Assembly (NCBI GenBank): GCA_022885665.1
Contig: JAGQDJ010000156.1
Location: 682,001 to 746,000, forward strand
Source: Triops longicaudatus
Lineage: Eukaryota; Arthropoda; Branchiopoda; Notostraca; Triopsidae
Direction of reading: 5' to 3'
Length of the DNA stretch: 64,000 bases
Shown: piece after piece, positions 1-11,800 of the stretch
Position numbering within the stretch: the first letter of the stretch is position 1
Layout of the letters: each line of letters starts with the position of its first letter
Position numbers and translations under genes: made by a program
The notes under the pieces: model-generated
What the model was told of the DNA's origin: nothing
The model's input: only the letters and a program-made list of their open reading frames with translations
Database searches by the model: none

Positions 1-2630
1 ATTAACATGTTTTCGACAAGATAACTATAACTAACACAGTCTATGTTTGGTAATATTATTACTCTTATTATAATATATACATTATGTATTTATATTAGTT
101 ATGCACTACTGCAGTAAGTACTAAGTATTTGTATATGGTTATTAAATATCAGTGCTTTTACGGTTATTATGTGATAAATTTCAATGTGCGACTACAAATT
201 TACAGGAAGAAATTCAGTCATCATTTGAGCCGGTTTTTAACTTCGCGTTTGCGAAAACGATCGTTATTTTTTATTTGCCTTATATACATAACGTTCTTAG
301 TTCCTTCGCATAGCAGCAACTTTCTTTCCTTTTATGCCTCGTATAAAATTTATTTGAGGAATTAGTATTAAAACCTTAAATTCTATTCTACATTTTATAT
401 TGATGTAAAAAAAGTTTTATTCGATTTTTGGACACAAATAATAAATACAAAGCAAAATTTAGAACTCTTTTTTTTTTAAAGAAGAATTGCAATGACTGCA
501 TGCAATTAATTTCGGTTTGCTGTTTTTCCCTTTCTTTCAAGGAACTTTGTAAGGCTATCGCCAGGTTTCTTAATAACAAAGATTCGACTGGCTGGTTGAG
601 AAGTCTTGTTTTCAATTTCAGTAATCAAATTGCAGAAATGGGAAATATATTTCTTTGAATCTCATTTGTCTATTATTTCGTTTTAATTACACTTTATTTT
701 TCTCAAGTGTTTACGAGCTTGTCAGTAGCCAGGACATTTATTTGATCAGTTAATAAAGCTTTGGACAAAGTTTGTTTCGTCCACTAACTAAAACTGAAAA
801 GTGTTAGAATCGTCCCAAATGACCCCTAGGAGTAACCTTTAATTCCGCAAAGTTGCATATGCTCGAGGCTCAAAAGGATGACAATCCTTTTGAAACCATT
901 TTAGCATCAGCTTCATAACCTCTTTCGTATATTATGCAACTTTCTTTCGTATGCGTTTCCAGTACCCCGAAACTTGAGAAGTTCATTGTATCATCAGTTG
1001 CCTTTGTGTATTGCATTTCAGAGCTTGCGTATAGTCAGCGTGAACAGACCCTTTGATGTAGTAGGGTATCTGGAGTACATCATTTTACAAAATTGATATT
1101 CTTACGCAATATACAGAGATATATGCATAATTCATGTAAGAAGTGTTGTCGTTCGTTAAGGAACGTTAGGTAAGAAAGCTTCGTCATTGAATACGCTTAC
1201 CTGTTTCATAAAAGAATATTAGGTGACAGACGCACTTAAGAGATAGGGGCGTTCTTGTTTTTGCACAAGTGGATAGAGAAAAAGCAAATCTCAACTTTCT
1301 TTCTGACATGCTACAGATAACGCGGCGACCGTAGCTCGATCAGCTTGAGTCTGCAAAGAATTCCAACGAGGTAGGGCATGCACAGGGAGGGGAAAAAGGA
1401 AAGAGGAAGGCTGAAGAAGAAGGGAAGAGAAAGAGACAGGATCACACAGGCATCACTGCCTGAGACGAAGTAATCAAGAGCAGAGACTACAAACTCAATT
1501 GGCCGAGTGGGAGAATTGCATGGAAGAACCCAGTTAGGTTTTCTTCTTGCGCTTCAAGCTGTCTTTCTTGTTTTACACGCGAAAACATCCCGGGGAAAGT
1601 GTCATTCTGAGGATCGATTCATAAGTAAGGAATGCAGTGCAGGGTACCTAAGAGGGATCATTCACAGAACGCAAAAAGGAGGCGTAGCGCTCGAAGAAAT
1701 CGGCTTTTCTCGCTGGCACTTGATTTGTCTCCTTTCACGAAGCGTAATAATTTTCTTGTCTGCAGAAAAAAAGTATTTTTTATTATTTAACAACCATAAA
1801 CAATTAGAAATAATTACAGTAATCCTCGCTTCATTAAACTCCACACATTCATTTTACAACAAAACTTGGCCGATACAGAAGTACGATGGAATTAATATCT
1901 CAGCAATATTCAGAAAACCTCATTTCCAACAGAGAAGTACTTTAACTCCATGTGTTGAAAGAGCTGTGTCAATATAAATTTCCGGCTTCTTGCTTTTTCA
2001 CTAATTAAAATCCAATCTCGCGGACTCCGCGGGCTTCTCAGACTCTTACAGCCTCAGTTTAGTGCCAGTAAGACTGACGCACTTGCTAAAGGACGTGACT
2101 TCAGCGTGGACGTGAACGTGCCAACGTGTATATACAGCAACTGAAGAAGGGACACTTGAAAAATGAGCGTTCCTGGCGGAATGAAGCAAAACTTAAAAGG
2201 TTTTCCTCGAAGCCAGTTAATGCATGCGTGTTGGTGTTAGAACTAAGGCTTAAAGACCGAAAAGAGGGGATCTTGTGAAGAGTTGAGCACATTGCGGTAG
2301 ACGCTGTTATGACGACACACAAAAAGGTCCCGTCCCCACTTCTTTCTTAAAGGTCTCATTACCCCGTTATTGTATTTCTTTGTTCAGCTTGATAAACTAT
2401 AATTGAGTTTTAAAAAGTTAAAGTAAACAACCTTTCCACTAACTATGCGTGTCTTAGCTCATTATGGAAGATCGTCAATGAACTTCAAAGAAAGCTGGAT
2501 TTTTTTTTTTTTTTTTTTTTTTACAAATTTACTTTCGTTTGCTGTGACCCCAGCCGTTAGTTATAGTTAACAAATTTTGTTGCCGAATCCCGGGGAAATA
2601 GCTCCACAATAGCTTCTCCGTTTCGCAGCC
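1..2630. other. No supported gene; AT-rich sequence
   Basis: I see no exon set that can be joined here. The longest open frame (1507-1977, +) has a hydrophobic start but no recognisable domain and decays into AT-rich low complexity. A purine-rich stretch at about 1380-1480 and a T run at about 2499-2522 are the only other compositional features. Confidence 0.5.
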
Positions 2631-2639
2631 GTCGACATC

Positions 2640-3205
2640 GACGAAGAAATGGACGAGACGGCGTACCCAGCCGGGGTTAAATCTCAACGGACTGGCCTGT
2701 AGTCCCCAGATACTTGGCTAACAGCAAAATCAAGCGAGTGATTAAGAATGGCAGTAATAATAGTACGTAATTCTTTTCGTAATTGTGTGATTCAGTTGAG
2801 CTCAACGTTGCGCTCCATAAGCGAAATGAGACCCTTTGCGGAGAACGTGAGCAACAATGGCCTAACCGGATTAAAGATTAGCTGATATTTGCATAAGGGT
2901 AATAGATGAGTACCGAGGTACATAGGCGAACCTTCTGGTTGCAGCGCGAAAAGAATCGCCCGCTGTCATTAAGTGAATCCAACGGACAAGATTTATGCCA
3001 GAGAGCAATCACGTCTGGAGCAATTAAGAGACGCTGAAAGGAGAAAACCAATTGGGCCGCGAGCTACAACAGAACGAATCGGAGATAGTAGCTACGCAAA
3101 GAATTTGAGTATTTACGATATTTGTGGCAAAACGGAGTGAAAGGGCTTCAAAGTTTACGAGACCAGCTGCAGCAAGCATCCTCGAAACCAGCACACAGAT
3201 CCTTC
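2640..3205 (+). pseudogene. Possible decayed coiled-coil coding sequence
   Basis: Short open stretches that look like coding sequence for a charged coiled-coil protein follow one another but lie in different frames. One runs from about 2800 to 2875, one ends near 3020 with a REQSRLEQLRDAERR-type sequence, one around 3025-3100 reads as GENQLGRELQQNESE, and one at 3100-3200 reads as LQSLRDQLQQ. Each is closed by a stop, and no plausible short introns reconcile the frames, so a frameshifted pseudogene is the simplest reading. The family is unknown. Chance coding-likeness in a more GC-rich patch is a real alternative, because all three frames look hydrophilic in places. Confidence 0.22.
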
Positions 3206-3255
3206 AAAGTAATCTTAATCCACCTTTGTAAAAGCAGAGTAAAGGGCAAGTTGAG

Positions 3256-6090
3256 ATGTGCGGCTTGAGCGAGCAAATAATCATGAGAGTCAAGGAACGA
3301 CGATGCTTAATTGCTACCCCGGTTGAGTTCATCCAGTACAGCTTGACGAATTCCTCTTCACTTCTCGTCTTTTTTGGGTCTAATACTGTTCATTACTACA
3401 AGATAGCTGTTAGCGATTTCAAGTCAGTTGCTAATTACTTGAAGTGGCTCTTGAAAATTGGTACAAGACTTATTCATCAAAGAAAAGTTGCCAGAAATCT
3501 CTTCTGATTGTAGTCCAAGTAAAAATCTTCAGGGAAAATATGGCTTGCTGTTGTTAAGGCCACGGAGTACAGACGTGGGCGTATGAGAGAATAACATGGC
3601 TCCTGCCAAACTGTTTCACATGATGTCAGAAAAATAAATTTAAAAAATAATTATCCGATTTAATGTCTGATTTCAACATTGAATTCAGAAAGCGAGATCT
3701 GGAAATCTTGATTGAATTCTAAATTTCATCCGCAGTTTAAAAATTTAACTACAGGATCTTTAGTAAAGCCTTAAACCTACATAGTCGATATTCGTAACCT
3801 TAACATTACTGTCAAGGCGTTTTTTCAATCATTTAATTGTTGCAACGGCAGGACTTAAAGCAACTTCCTATGTTATTTATCTATATCTGGTATCCACCAG
3901 TCGTAGTACTGGCGTGACGACATAGCACCGCGAAGCCGAGGCACTAATCGGCAGTTTGTTGCTACAACAGTCGTAGGCTTAAATCACAGTCCAATCTACG
4001 ACTTTAATTGTAGCGAAAGCGTACGACGAGTCGAAGTTCAGGAACGTCGTGTACGAGCAATTGAGACGTGTTATTTTCTTTACTTTGGTGGAGGAAAAGG
4101 AGGATTTCTTTCGAAAAAGGAAAAGAGTTTTTTTTATTATTATTTTTTTTTTTTTAGAGAACTGCTTTACAGTAAATGTGGATCTCAAGTCACAACTTTG
4201 GTGATTACCCGCACTATTTACGGCACGGATTTACCGTCCGTACAAACCAAGTGAAACAATCATTAGACTGGTCTCCGTCATTACTGCAGTATTTAATTTA
4301 TGACTGTGTCATTTTGTTTTGACTTCTGTTCCATTTTTTTCTTTCCATTTGTCGCTTTGTTGACTTCTTTCCACAAAGCCAGAACGATTCTTAACAAGTT
4401 TTTTTTGTCAAAACTAACACATAATGCTTTTATATACATGTAATTTCTATTATGCTTTGAAAGTCACCGTGAACTTTTCGCGTTTTGTATACACTTCTTG
4501 TTCGTTATAACGTCAGGATCATTTCTTCTTCGTTATTAAATCAAGCTCATTTTTCGGCTATTTTTTAGCGGAAGTTTAACTAGTAATGCTTGAATCGGCT
4601 TTCCCCATGCAAAAGCTAGTCTGCGGTTCACCGATTATCGAATACTGCTACCTTTGAAAATTTGTTGCTTGTTTGCCAATGATGTGCATTATCCTCCTGT
4701 TGCAATATGGCAGAGTGGAATGCTGATAAGGCTGCAGCAGCGGGATGCAAAATCAGTCAATTGGCTTGTTTTAAGCTTGTCATAAACCAGCTATAAAATA
4801 TGCTTCAAATCAACGTTTGCAATTCGTCATAGTGTTCCCCTTGTTGGTACAGAATTCAAAGTGGTCCCATATAGCTAGAAATAAGACTTTCGACATTTCT
4901 TCAACTAGTGTGAATTAAACATTAGAAGTGTCGTTTTTGTCCACGAAATGGTTTAAACATTTCAGCAATAGTCCTAAAATACAATGAGCCGTTCTAGACT
5001 TCTTTCACGCGCAGTTGTTCATTGTTTCCAAGACTCGAATATCAGCTTTCCTGAGCGTAAAGTGATATAAAAGATGTGCGTGACTAAAGGATAAGTGTGT
5101 ATGTAACAGAACTCAGCCAACGAAAACGATACAACAATCATATATCTCTGATACTCATTGACTCCTAGACACTCAAAAAAAATGCCAAACTGCTTGTAGC
5201 CATGCAACTGTGTACAAATTCTTTACGTCTCCCAAATCCACTCCCAAATTACGTTCTCCAACTAAATCGCTTACGAAGTTGCGGATGAGGGTTTAAGTGC
5301 AAACTCGGAAACTTTCAAATACGTGTATAGCAAAACTTTGTAAGCCTAGTCTTTCGCTTGACAGTGGTAACATCCGTGATTTTTACATGTGGCTAGCTTT
5401 TACTCCAGTCGCTCGTCTCGCATTCTAACCTTACCTTGCAGCTTTCTACACCCACGAACTGATTGTGCGTGAAAAGGGAAGGGCTTGTTTAAGATTTAAA
5501 AGACCTTGCAAGAAGTTCGACTGGCACGAGAAGTAGCTATAGGCATTATCATAGGGTCCTTGGCTTTCTCGTGGCTGGGATACAAAACGCTGTAACAAAA
5601 GGGGGGATCGAGCCCTTTGTCCTACTTTTAGCGTTCGGAATATTTCATTTTTTTCTACTGTGTTTTGAAAGAAGTTAACCTAGTAAGCTGGAAAATCGCT
5701 ACTCCAGCTACACTGCCGAAATCGAATGTTCCTGTCGTCAAAATTCAATTGACTGGGTACTTTCGAAAACGCAAAAGCAAAAAATATTTAGATCAGTTTT
5801 CCTTACCGGTGTAGAGAATCCACGTAAATAAAGTACATAGTCATGTTCACGTTTTGAGCTAGACAAACCTGTTAGTATAGAGATAAAACGGCGGGTGGAT
5901 ACTGTACTAGAGAATGCTCGGCGTAAACGCTACCTCACAATAGAGCTGGTAGCAAAAGTATAATTTTTCAGTTCATAACAAGTCTCTGCTGTAAAATGTA
6001 ACGATAAAATGAAATATCCCGACTACATACGAGTGACGTTTGGCTGTTTCAAAGGATTTTGGTATCGTTGCATTGCTGCGGTCTGTCCAA
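3256..6090. other. No supported gene
   Basis: The open frames here are short, have no domain signature and no paired splice sites. The sequence is unremarkable AT-rich intergenic DNA with several homopolymer T runs (for example near 4130-4155). Confidence 0.5.
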
Positions 6091-6099
6091 AAATCTTGG

Positions 6100-6345
6100 G
6101 AGTGCCCGCACGCGAATCGCCCCGCCCTCTTTTCCCAGGTACTTGGCCACCTATTGCCTATATTTTGCCCGCCTTCGAAAATTGCACGCCGCCATACTGT
6201 GGTTTGTATGACGTCATTTTCCTCCACTTCGAGCCGGCGGGAAAGGAAAATAAAAAATGTATTGCTTGTTGAACGCTACAGCGGTTTTCATTTCCCGCCA
6301 CCCAGAAATGTCGGCAAGTGACGTCGTGTTTGCCCAATATGGTGG
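6100..6345. promoter_or_regulatory. GC-rich promoter-like island with E2F, CRE, Sp-type motifs
   Basis: A compact cluster of textbook transcription-factor motifs stands out from AT-rich surroundings. It contains a CCCCGCCC box (6120-6127), GCCGCCAT (6188-6195), a perfect CRE TGACGTCA (6209-6216), GGCGGGAAA (6236-6244), its mirror TTTCCCGCC (6291-6299), a CRE half-variant TGACGTCG (6319-6326) and CCAAT (6334-6338). Two inverted E2F-type sites flanked by two CREs is the arrangement of many animal cell-cycle promoters. No coding exon could be linked to it on either strand, so the transcript it would drive is unknown. Confidence 0.4.
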
Positions 6346-8695
6346 GGCTCAATTTACAAATATGACCGAAACAGGTATATGACCGTACCCAAATCAGCCA
6401 AATTCATCTCTTCGAGAATTGTTTCAATCAAGATAAGGATTTGGATGTGTTGTGTTTGAGACGTTTTGTATCAATGTCAAGTATAGTTAAATATGGAAAG
6501 TATCAATCAAAAAAGGAAGCTCCTTGTTGTCATTCGTAGGTTCCTACAAGAATGGTGTGTCGCGCTATCCTCGTCAAATAGCTTCGCTCAGGATGCTAAT
6601 GGCGTATGTGACGCATCGAGCATTCGTATTATGGTCAGATTTAGTGTCCTTTCTGGTTTCCTTTGATATCAACCCAAACGGATTGAAATTGGTTAAACCT
6701 ACTGAGCGACGTTGCAAAATGTAAAACAAACATGGCACTGAGTATGTCTATTATGCATCATAACTATCCGGCATGGGCGCGATGTTCGCCATCCTGTCAT
6801 ATTGAACTTCGTGTGTCCCACAGACCAGCGTGTCTCGTGGTGTGCAGCAGGCGCACCGTCCCAAGGCAAGGGACAACCGGCGACCGAAGCGCACAGTTCA
6901 GTTGTCGGCCAACAGTGGTAGAAGCAAGGTGCGACCGTCCTTAGCGCGGATCGGGTTATGTTGCTATCCCGAACCTCTCGGAAGAACTCAAGATTGTGGT
7001 AGTTTTCTCTACGAGCTGTGTTAAATCGTGTAGCTAAGCAGTGTTTGAGCCAAACCGGTTTGGTAGGTGTAATCTCTCTGTTAAAGCGTCTGTCATTTAT
7101 AAATTTTCGTGCTCCTTTTCTTTAATATTGCAAGTGATGTAACAGATGTGGCACATGTGTTGTGCTCGTAAACAGGTTCGAAGTGACAAGTTCAACTAAA
7201 TTACAGTGTGGTGATCGTAAACGTAAACTGGGAAACTAAAGGGTGTGCTTTATTGGGGAACTCACGTTTGGGGAATTCGGTGTAACCCATACCTCGAGCA
7301 CGCAGAAGACCGGAGGAAAAGCAAGGAATTAATTCAGTTTATCATGTTTGACTGTCGCTCCTGCTGAGACAACTCGTTTGTCCACCCCCTGAAAGAAGGT
7401 AAAACCCCCGAGCATGTAGACGACTTTGTTTTTCTCTTATTGGGAAAAGGAATGCCGTGCAGCAACTGTTTTCTTTTGTACCCGAAAACTCGAGATCGAT
7501 TGCGAATCCAGGGTGATGCTTTCTTCCGGATAAACTGTTTCATGAATTCATGACAAGAGAGTCCGGGGAGGATCCCGAAATTATACAGTAGATCTAGGAG
7601 CTACATAATAGCTCCCATTACACTCGATTAATCCCGGAGTTCTAAGCTTATCACGCAGTTCAGCTAACCCTTAAACCATGGTTACACTATGCTGTTTGAC
7701 CATGATGCAGCTGTGAAAACATTATCATGTGTGTTTGGAAGGAGTTTGCTTTTGCCGGTGTTTTAACTTCTTTCAAACTTGGGTCTTTTGGTGCGTTTTC
7801 ATGTCGGTTCGTATGAGCATGACTCTTCCATATCCTGTTCTCCATAACTTGGTCTTAACCAAGGGCAGCAGCTGAAAAATTGTGATTGCCACTGGGAACC
7901 TCGTACCCTCCGAAAAACCCGGGAAAACAAAAGTTTTTACGATCCAAATTATGGTTCGTTTGCAATTAAGAGAGCAGGGAATCGAGATAGCAAAAGGCTA
8001 TTGTGCAGCGAAAAGGGGCTTGCAATCAGCTTTAGGAGAATATGATGTTAGTTTGATACAAGGGGACTCCCTTTTCATATCTCGTTTTATTCCTCAGCCC
8101 TTGACGAAAGTTAAAGGGTCGCCAGGGCCGTGAGTTTCTTGTTGAGTTTAATTATGATATGACGGGACTACACCGGGAAAACTCGGGGGTTTGTGTTGAC
8201 CTGCGAAACTATCCGAGCTACACCTTCTATCTCCGTCAGGTATATATCCTGCTCATTTTTTTCCACCTCTTGTTCTCACTGCGCACGTGAAATTGCGGCT
8301 CTGGGTGCACGAAAGGGTACAGCCAGCAATGTACAGGGCCGTATACGTTTTTCTGTTGGGGATGTTAAATGTAATTGGGTACTGTAGCTTCCCAGCTACT
8401 GGGTAAAGCTCCCTACCAGCGGCAAAGCCAACATTCTCTTTTCCTGGCTCGGCTGAATTGCTATTTAGGGTTCCCGGTTCAGCGCCTTTTAGGTTTATTC
8501 TTCGCCGGACTCCTTACACCTTAAGCCGGCTACGCAGATCTATATTTTACCCCTAACGGAACGTAAGAAACCGTGCAAGAGCTTCAGTACAGAATGGGGC
8601 TTACTAAAAAAAAATCTTAAAGTTCTTCAAATAAAGCTTTCAAAATCTTTCTTTTCAGAATGCATAAAAATCATAGTAAAACATATACTCAAATA
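6346..8695. other. No supported gene
   Basis: Only short open frames occur. One at 7882-8133 (+) has a coding-like middle section but no recognisable domain and no neighbouring exon. If the GC-rich island just upstream is a promoter, a non-coding or 5' UTR exon could lie here, but nothing in the sequence shows it. Confidence 0.45.
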
Positions 8696-8886
8696 TACAA
8701 TAAAACCTCTCTATAACGAATACTGAATATACCGGACAATTGCTTACCGTGTACTCAACTATAGGCCCTCATGTCCCGGTGAAACGGAAGCCATTTAAGC
8801 CAATATTGACTGTTGTGGACAATCGGGTAGAACAGAAAAATTCGGCGTCCTTTTGTGTATCTGTTTATAACGAGGCTTTATTTATT
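8696..8886. mobile_element. Small inverted-repeat element, pogo/Tc1-like MITE
   Basis: The left end reads TA-CAATAAAACCTC followed by TATAACGAA. The right end, reverse-complemented, reads AAATAAAGCCTCGTTATAA. The element is about 190 bp with no coding capacity and its ends abut TA dinucleotides, as expected for Tc1/mariner/pogo-type insertions. Related termini recur at 18.56, 24.74 and 28.42 kb. The superfamily assignment rests on TIR and TA pattern only. Confidence 0.45.
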
Positions 8887-11800
8887 AAAACGATTACAAA
8901 TTAAATTGAAAATAATAAAAATATTAAAGCTATAACATGAAATGCTAAAAATAGATTTTGAAAATTTACCAATAATTCGCTTATGTTAAACAATTACTAG
9001 ATATTTCAAATAATTAATATTTTTCTCCTTGCAAGGGAAAATTATTAAGAGATTTGAGAAGTAACCAAACATGTTTGAAAAGTAAGACGCGAAACGTTAT
9101 TGAAAGTCCGTAATCTGTCTTGCGTTTGCATGGTAAGGGAAAACAAGTATAATGCAACCGTTGATGCACTTAAAGTTGACTGACTGTCTAAACTTAGAAG
9201 ATGTGAGTGTGAAAGTAAGAAGAGCCAACTTTGGGGCAGTTAGATCACGAACAAGCGTTAGGAACTATGATGGCTGGTTGAGCAACGTGCTAAGAGGAAA
9301 TCATCATAAATAAAGTTTGACGGCATAAAAAGGTAACGTCCTACCGCTGGGTTTCTCCTTGCCGTGACATTCAGCTGGATCACTTCTCGTCACTGTTTAC
9401 TGCGACGTCTTAATTGATTGTTTTGTTGAAATTAAGCGATCTCGAGAGCTGAGAACGCGTCTGCCAAGTGAGTTGTAAGAACGAAGAGCGTGAGTGGCGT
9501 TCAAATTGTTAACATAACCTAAACATTACGTGGTTGGAGCGCGCAGGTTCTTTCCAAACGGAATTTCCTCACTCATGCGGGCGTTTTCTTGTTTTACAAG
9601 TTAAGTGGGCACGCATTATGAACGAACTTTGTATCACAGTAGCACGTTTGTGGTATTAAAAGGACCACAATTTTGGGTGCCAACAGTTTTGCTGGCAGGT
9701 CAACGCCATATTGTAACATTTGCATTAATTTGCCATAGAGCAGAGGAGCTGAAAGAGTATTCCCTAAGCGATCTTCCACCAACGCGGGTCGAATTAGTAA
9801 CGAACGAAAAATATATCTATCTAGTGCTGTATCATCATAGCCTGGCTCCGCTATACACTTTGCTTGAGTACACGTTTTTCTTCTCGCTCTTTTACAGCAA
9901 CCTTTTACAGTTGTGTGTTATGAACTGTATTGAGCGCTGAGAGGGAAAAAAAATTCCCCCTTCTTTTGCTAGAGAGAAAGTTTGTCATAACAGAATCGAG
10001 CGAAAGTTCCTACTTGGTATTTTATACAGTGTTTAGCTGGAGGAAAAGGGAACGCTTATTAATAGTTGTTGGCTCTAATGACATGATTGTACTCTGAAAG
10101 CTGTATTTGAGTTCGTAAACATACCGCTAACGCTAGTTTTTACTACCGTGAATGCAGCACTCGTCGCAGAGAGAGAAAAAAATGTCTTTGTCCGATCAGT
10201 TCTGGATGAACAAAAGGGAGTTTTAAGTAGCGCAGCATGCATGGAGCTCAACTTTCTTCATCACTTTCCACTCAAGTGATGAGGACCGTTTCTATAGCAA
10301 TATCCGGCACAGCGCAAAAGGTAAAAGCTTACTTGTAGCTGAGAGAGGGAGAGAGGGGCCGCATACGATATTGTGCATCCAAGTGTGATGTGTGATACAC
10401 AATTTAGTATTTCTTAGACGGAAAGTTTTGCTGATACATCCCCCTCTGACGAACAAACTAATTCGTCGCGTTGCTGATATCTCTTTTTAATTTTCTTGAA
10501 AATTTTAGCGTGCTTCTACGGTAAAAAAAAAAATAATCGAAAAACAAGATTGCGTATTAAATGAAAATGCAGAATCCGCTTTTCAGTCACTCTTATAAAA
10601 ATTTGAATGTAGTCCCAGGATCACTGAGAAGGAAACATCGGATACGATCTTCGGCTGCCCACAGTATTGTTGAATTTTTAAACTTCAATCCAAGCTGAAA
10701 ATTATGAAGGAAAAATTTCAATTATTTTAGACACCCACTCGAAAGGTGCTCGTGTTGTTGTGGAGGCAAGAGTATCCAGTTTAATGTATTATTTGTCAAA
10801 AATTATGATTTGCGAAGTCAGTTTAATTTCCGACAAGCTTTAAAAGACAAAGAACAGGACGTCGTATAACCGCTGCTTGGGCAAGTTCAAGTAGTAAAGT
10901 ACACGGCAAGGGACCCTAGGAAAGGACGCGGCTGAAATACATTAAAGGGACACCAGCTATTTGAACAAGGGTATTATTGTAGACATTCTTGGACCCCTTC
11001 ATTTTATTGGCAATTAAATGTCAGTCTGGTGTCATAAAGCTCCATTTGGAGAGAAGGTGCGCAGCAAGATGTTTAAAGGTGACACATTCGGCGGCGTCTT
11101 AACTAGGAAAAAAAAAGTTGTTGTCTCTTCAGTTGTCCTTTGGCTAATGGTTACGGCTGCCGACACACTAGCGACCTAAACATAATTTCATGATTTTCAA
11201 TCCCAGACAGTTGTTTGGTGTGTCAATAAAAACACGCTGTCGTGATAAAAATACGAAAGAAGTAATAGCTTTTCAACGTCGTTATGCAGATAACCGTGCG
11301 AAGTATTTTCTCATAGAAAGATAGTGTCAGGTATGACATTTTTCCAGTGGTGCCAAATCCTATTTTTAGGTCGGTTCGAGTGAAACAACATTCCTGTACT
11401 GATAATGAGGCTCTATTCTATTTTCTCACTTTAAATTTTGTTTCGGATTTTACTACGCATTTTGCTCTCATTTTTTCATGTTCTTCTAAATATATTTTTT
11501 CTCACTTTATTTTTTCGTTTTTATCGTCATTGTGTATTTTATTCTTTAAACAATTCTAGATCACAGTGAAATAGAAAAATGTAAGTAGGTAAATTGCTAG
11601 ATAAAAATACTGGTGGCTTAAAGACCATTCTGATGGTTTATCTTCGACGTGTTTAATTTAAACCATGCAGTTAGTGTACAAACAGGATATTACGGGCTGA
11701 AAGTTTGGGCGGTCGGGAGTAAGCCGTGGATCTTTTGAGCCTGTTGACTTTGACTAGTCGCAATTAAGCTTTAAAATCGTAAGAGCTTTTCGAGTGTTTG

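Noticed and set aside
1507..1977. 156-codon + frame with a signal-peptide-like start
   Set aside because: No domain, no Cys or motif pattern, second half is AT-driven low complexity, and no splice or poly(A) context.
9605..9940. 111-codon + frame
   Set aside because: Composition follows local base bias, with no motif and no flanking exon signals.
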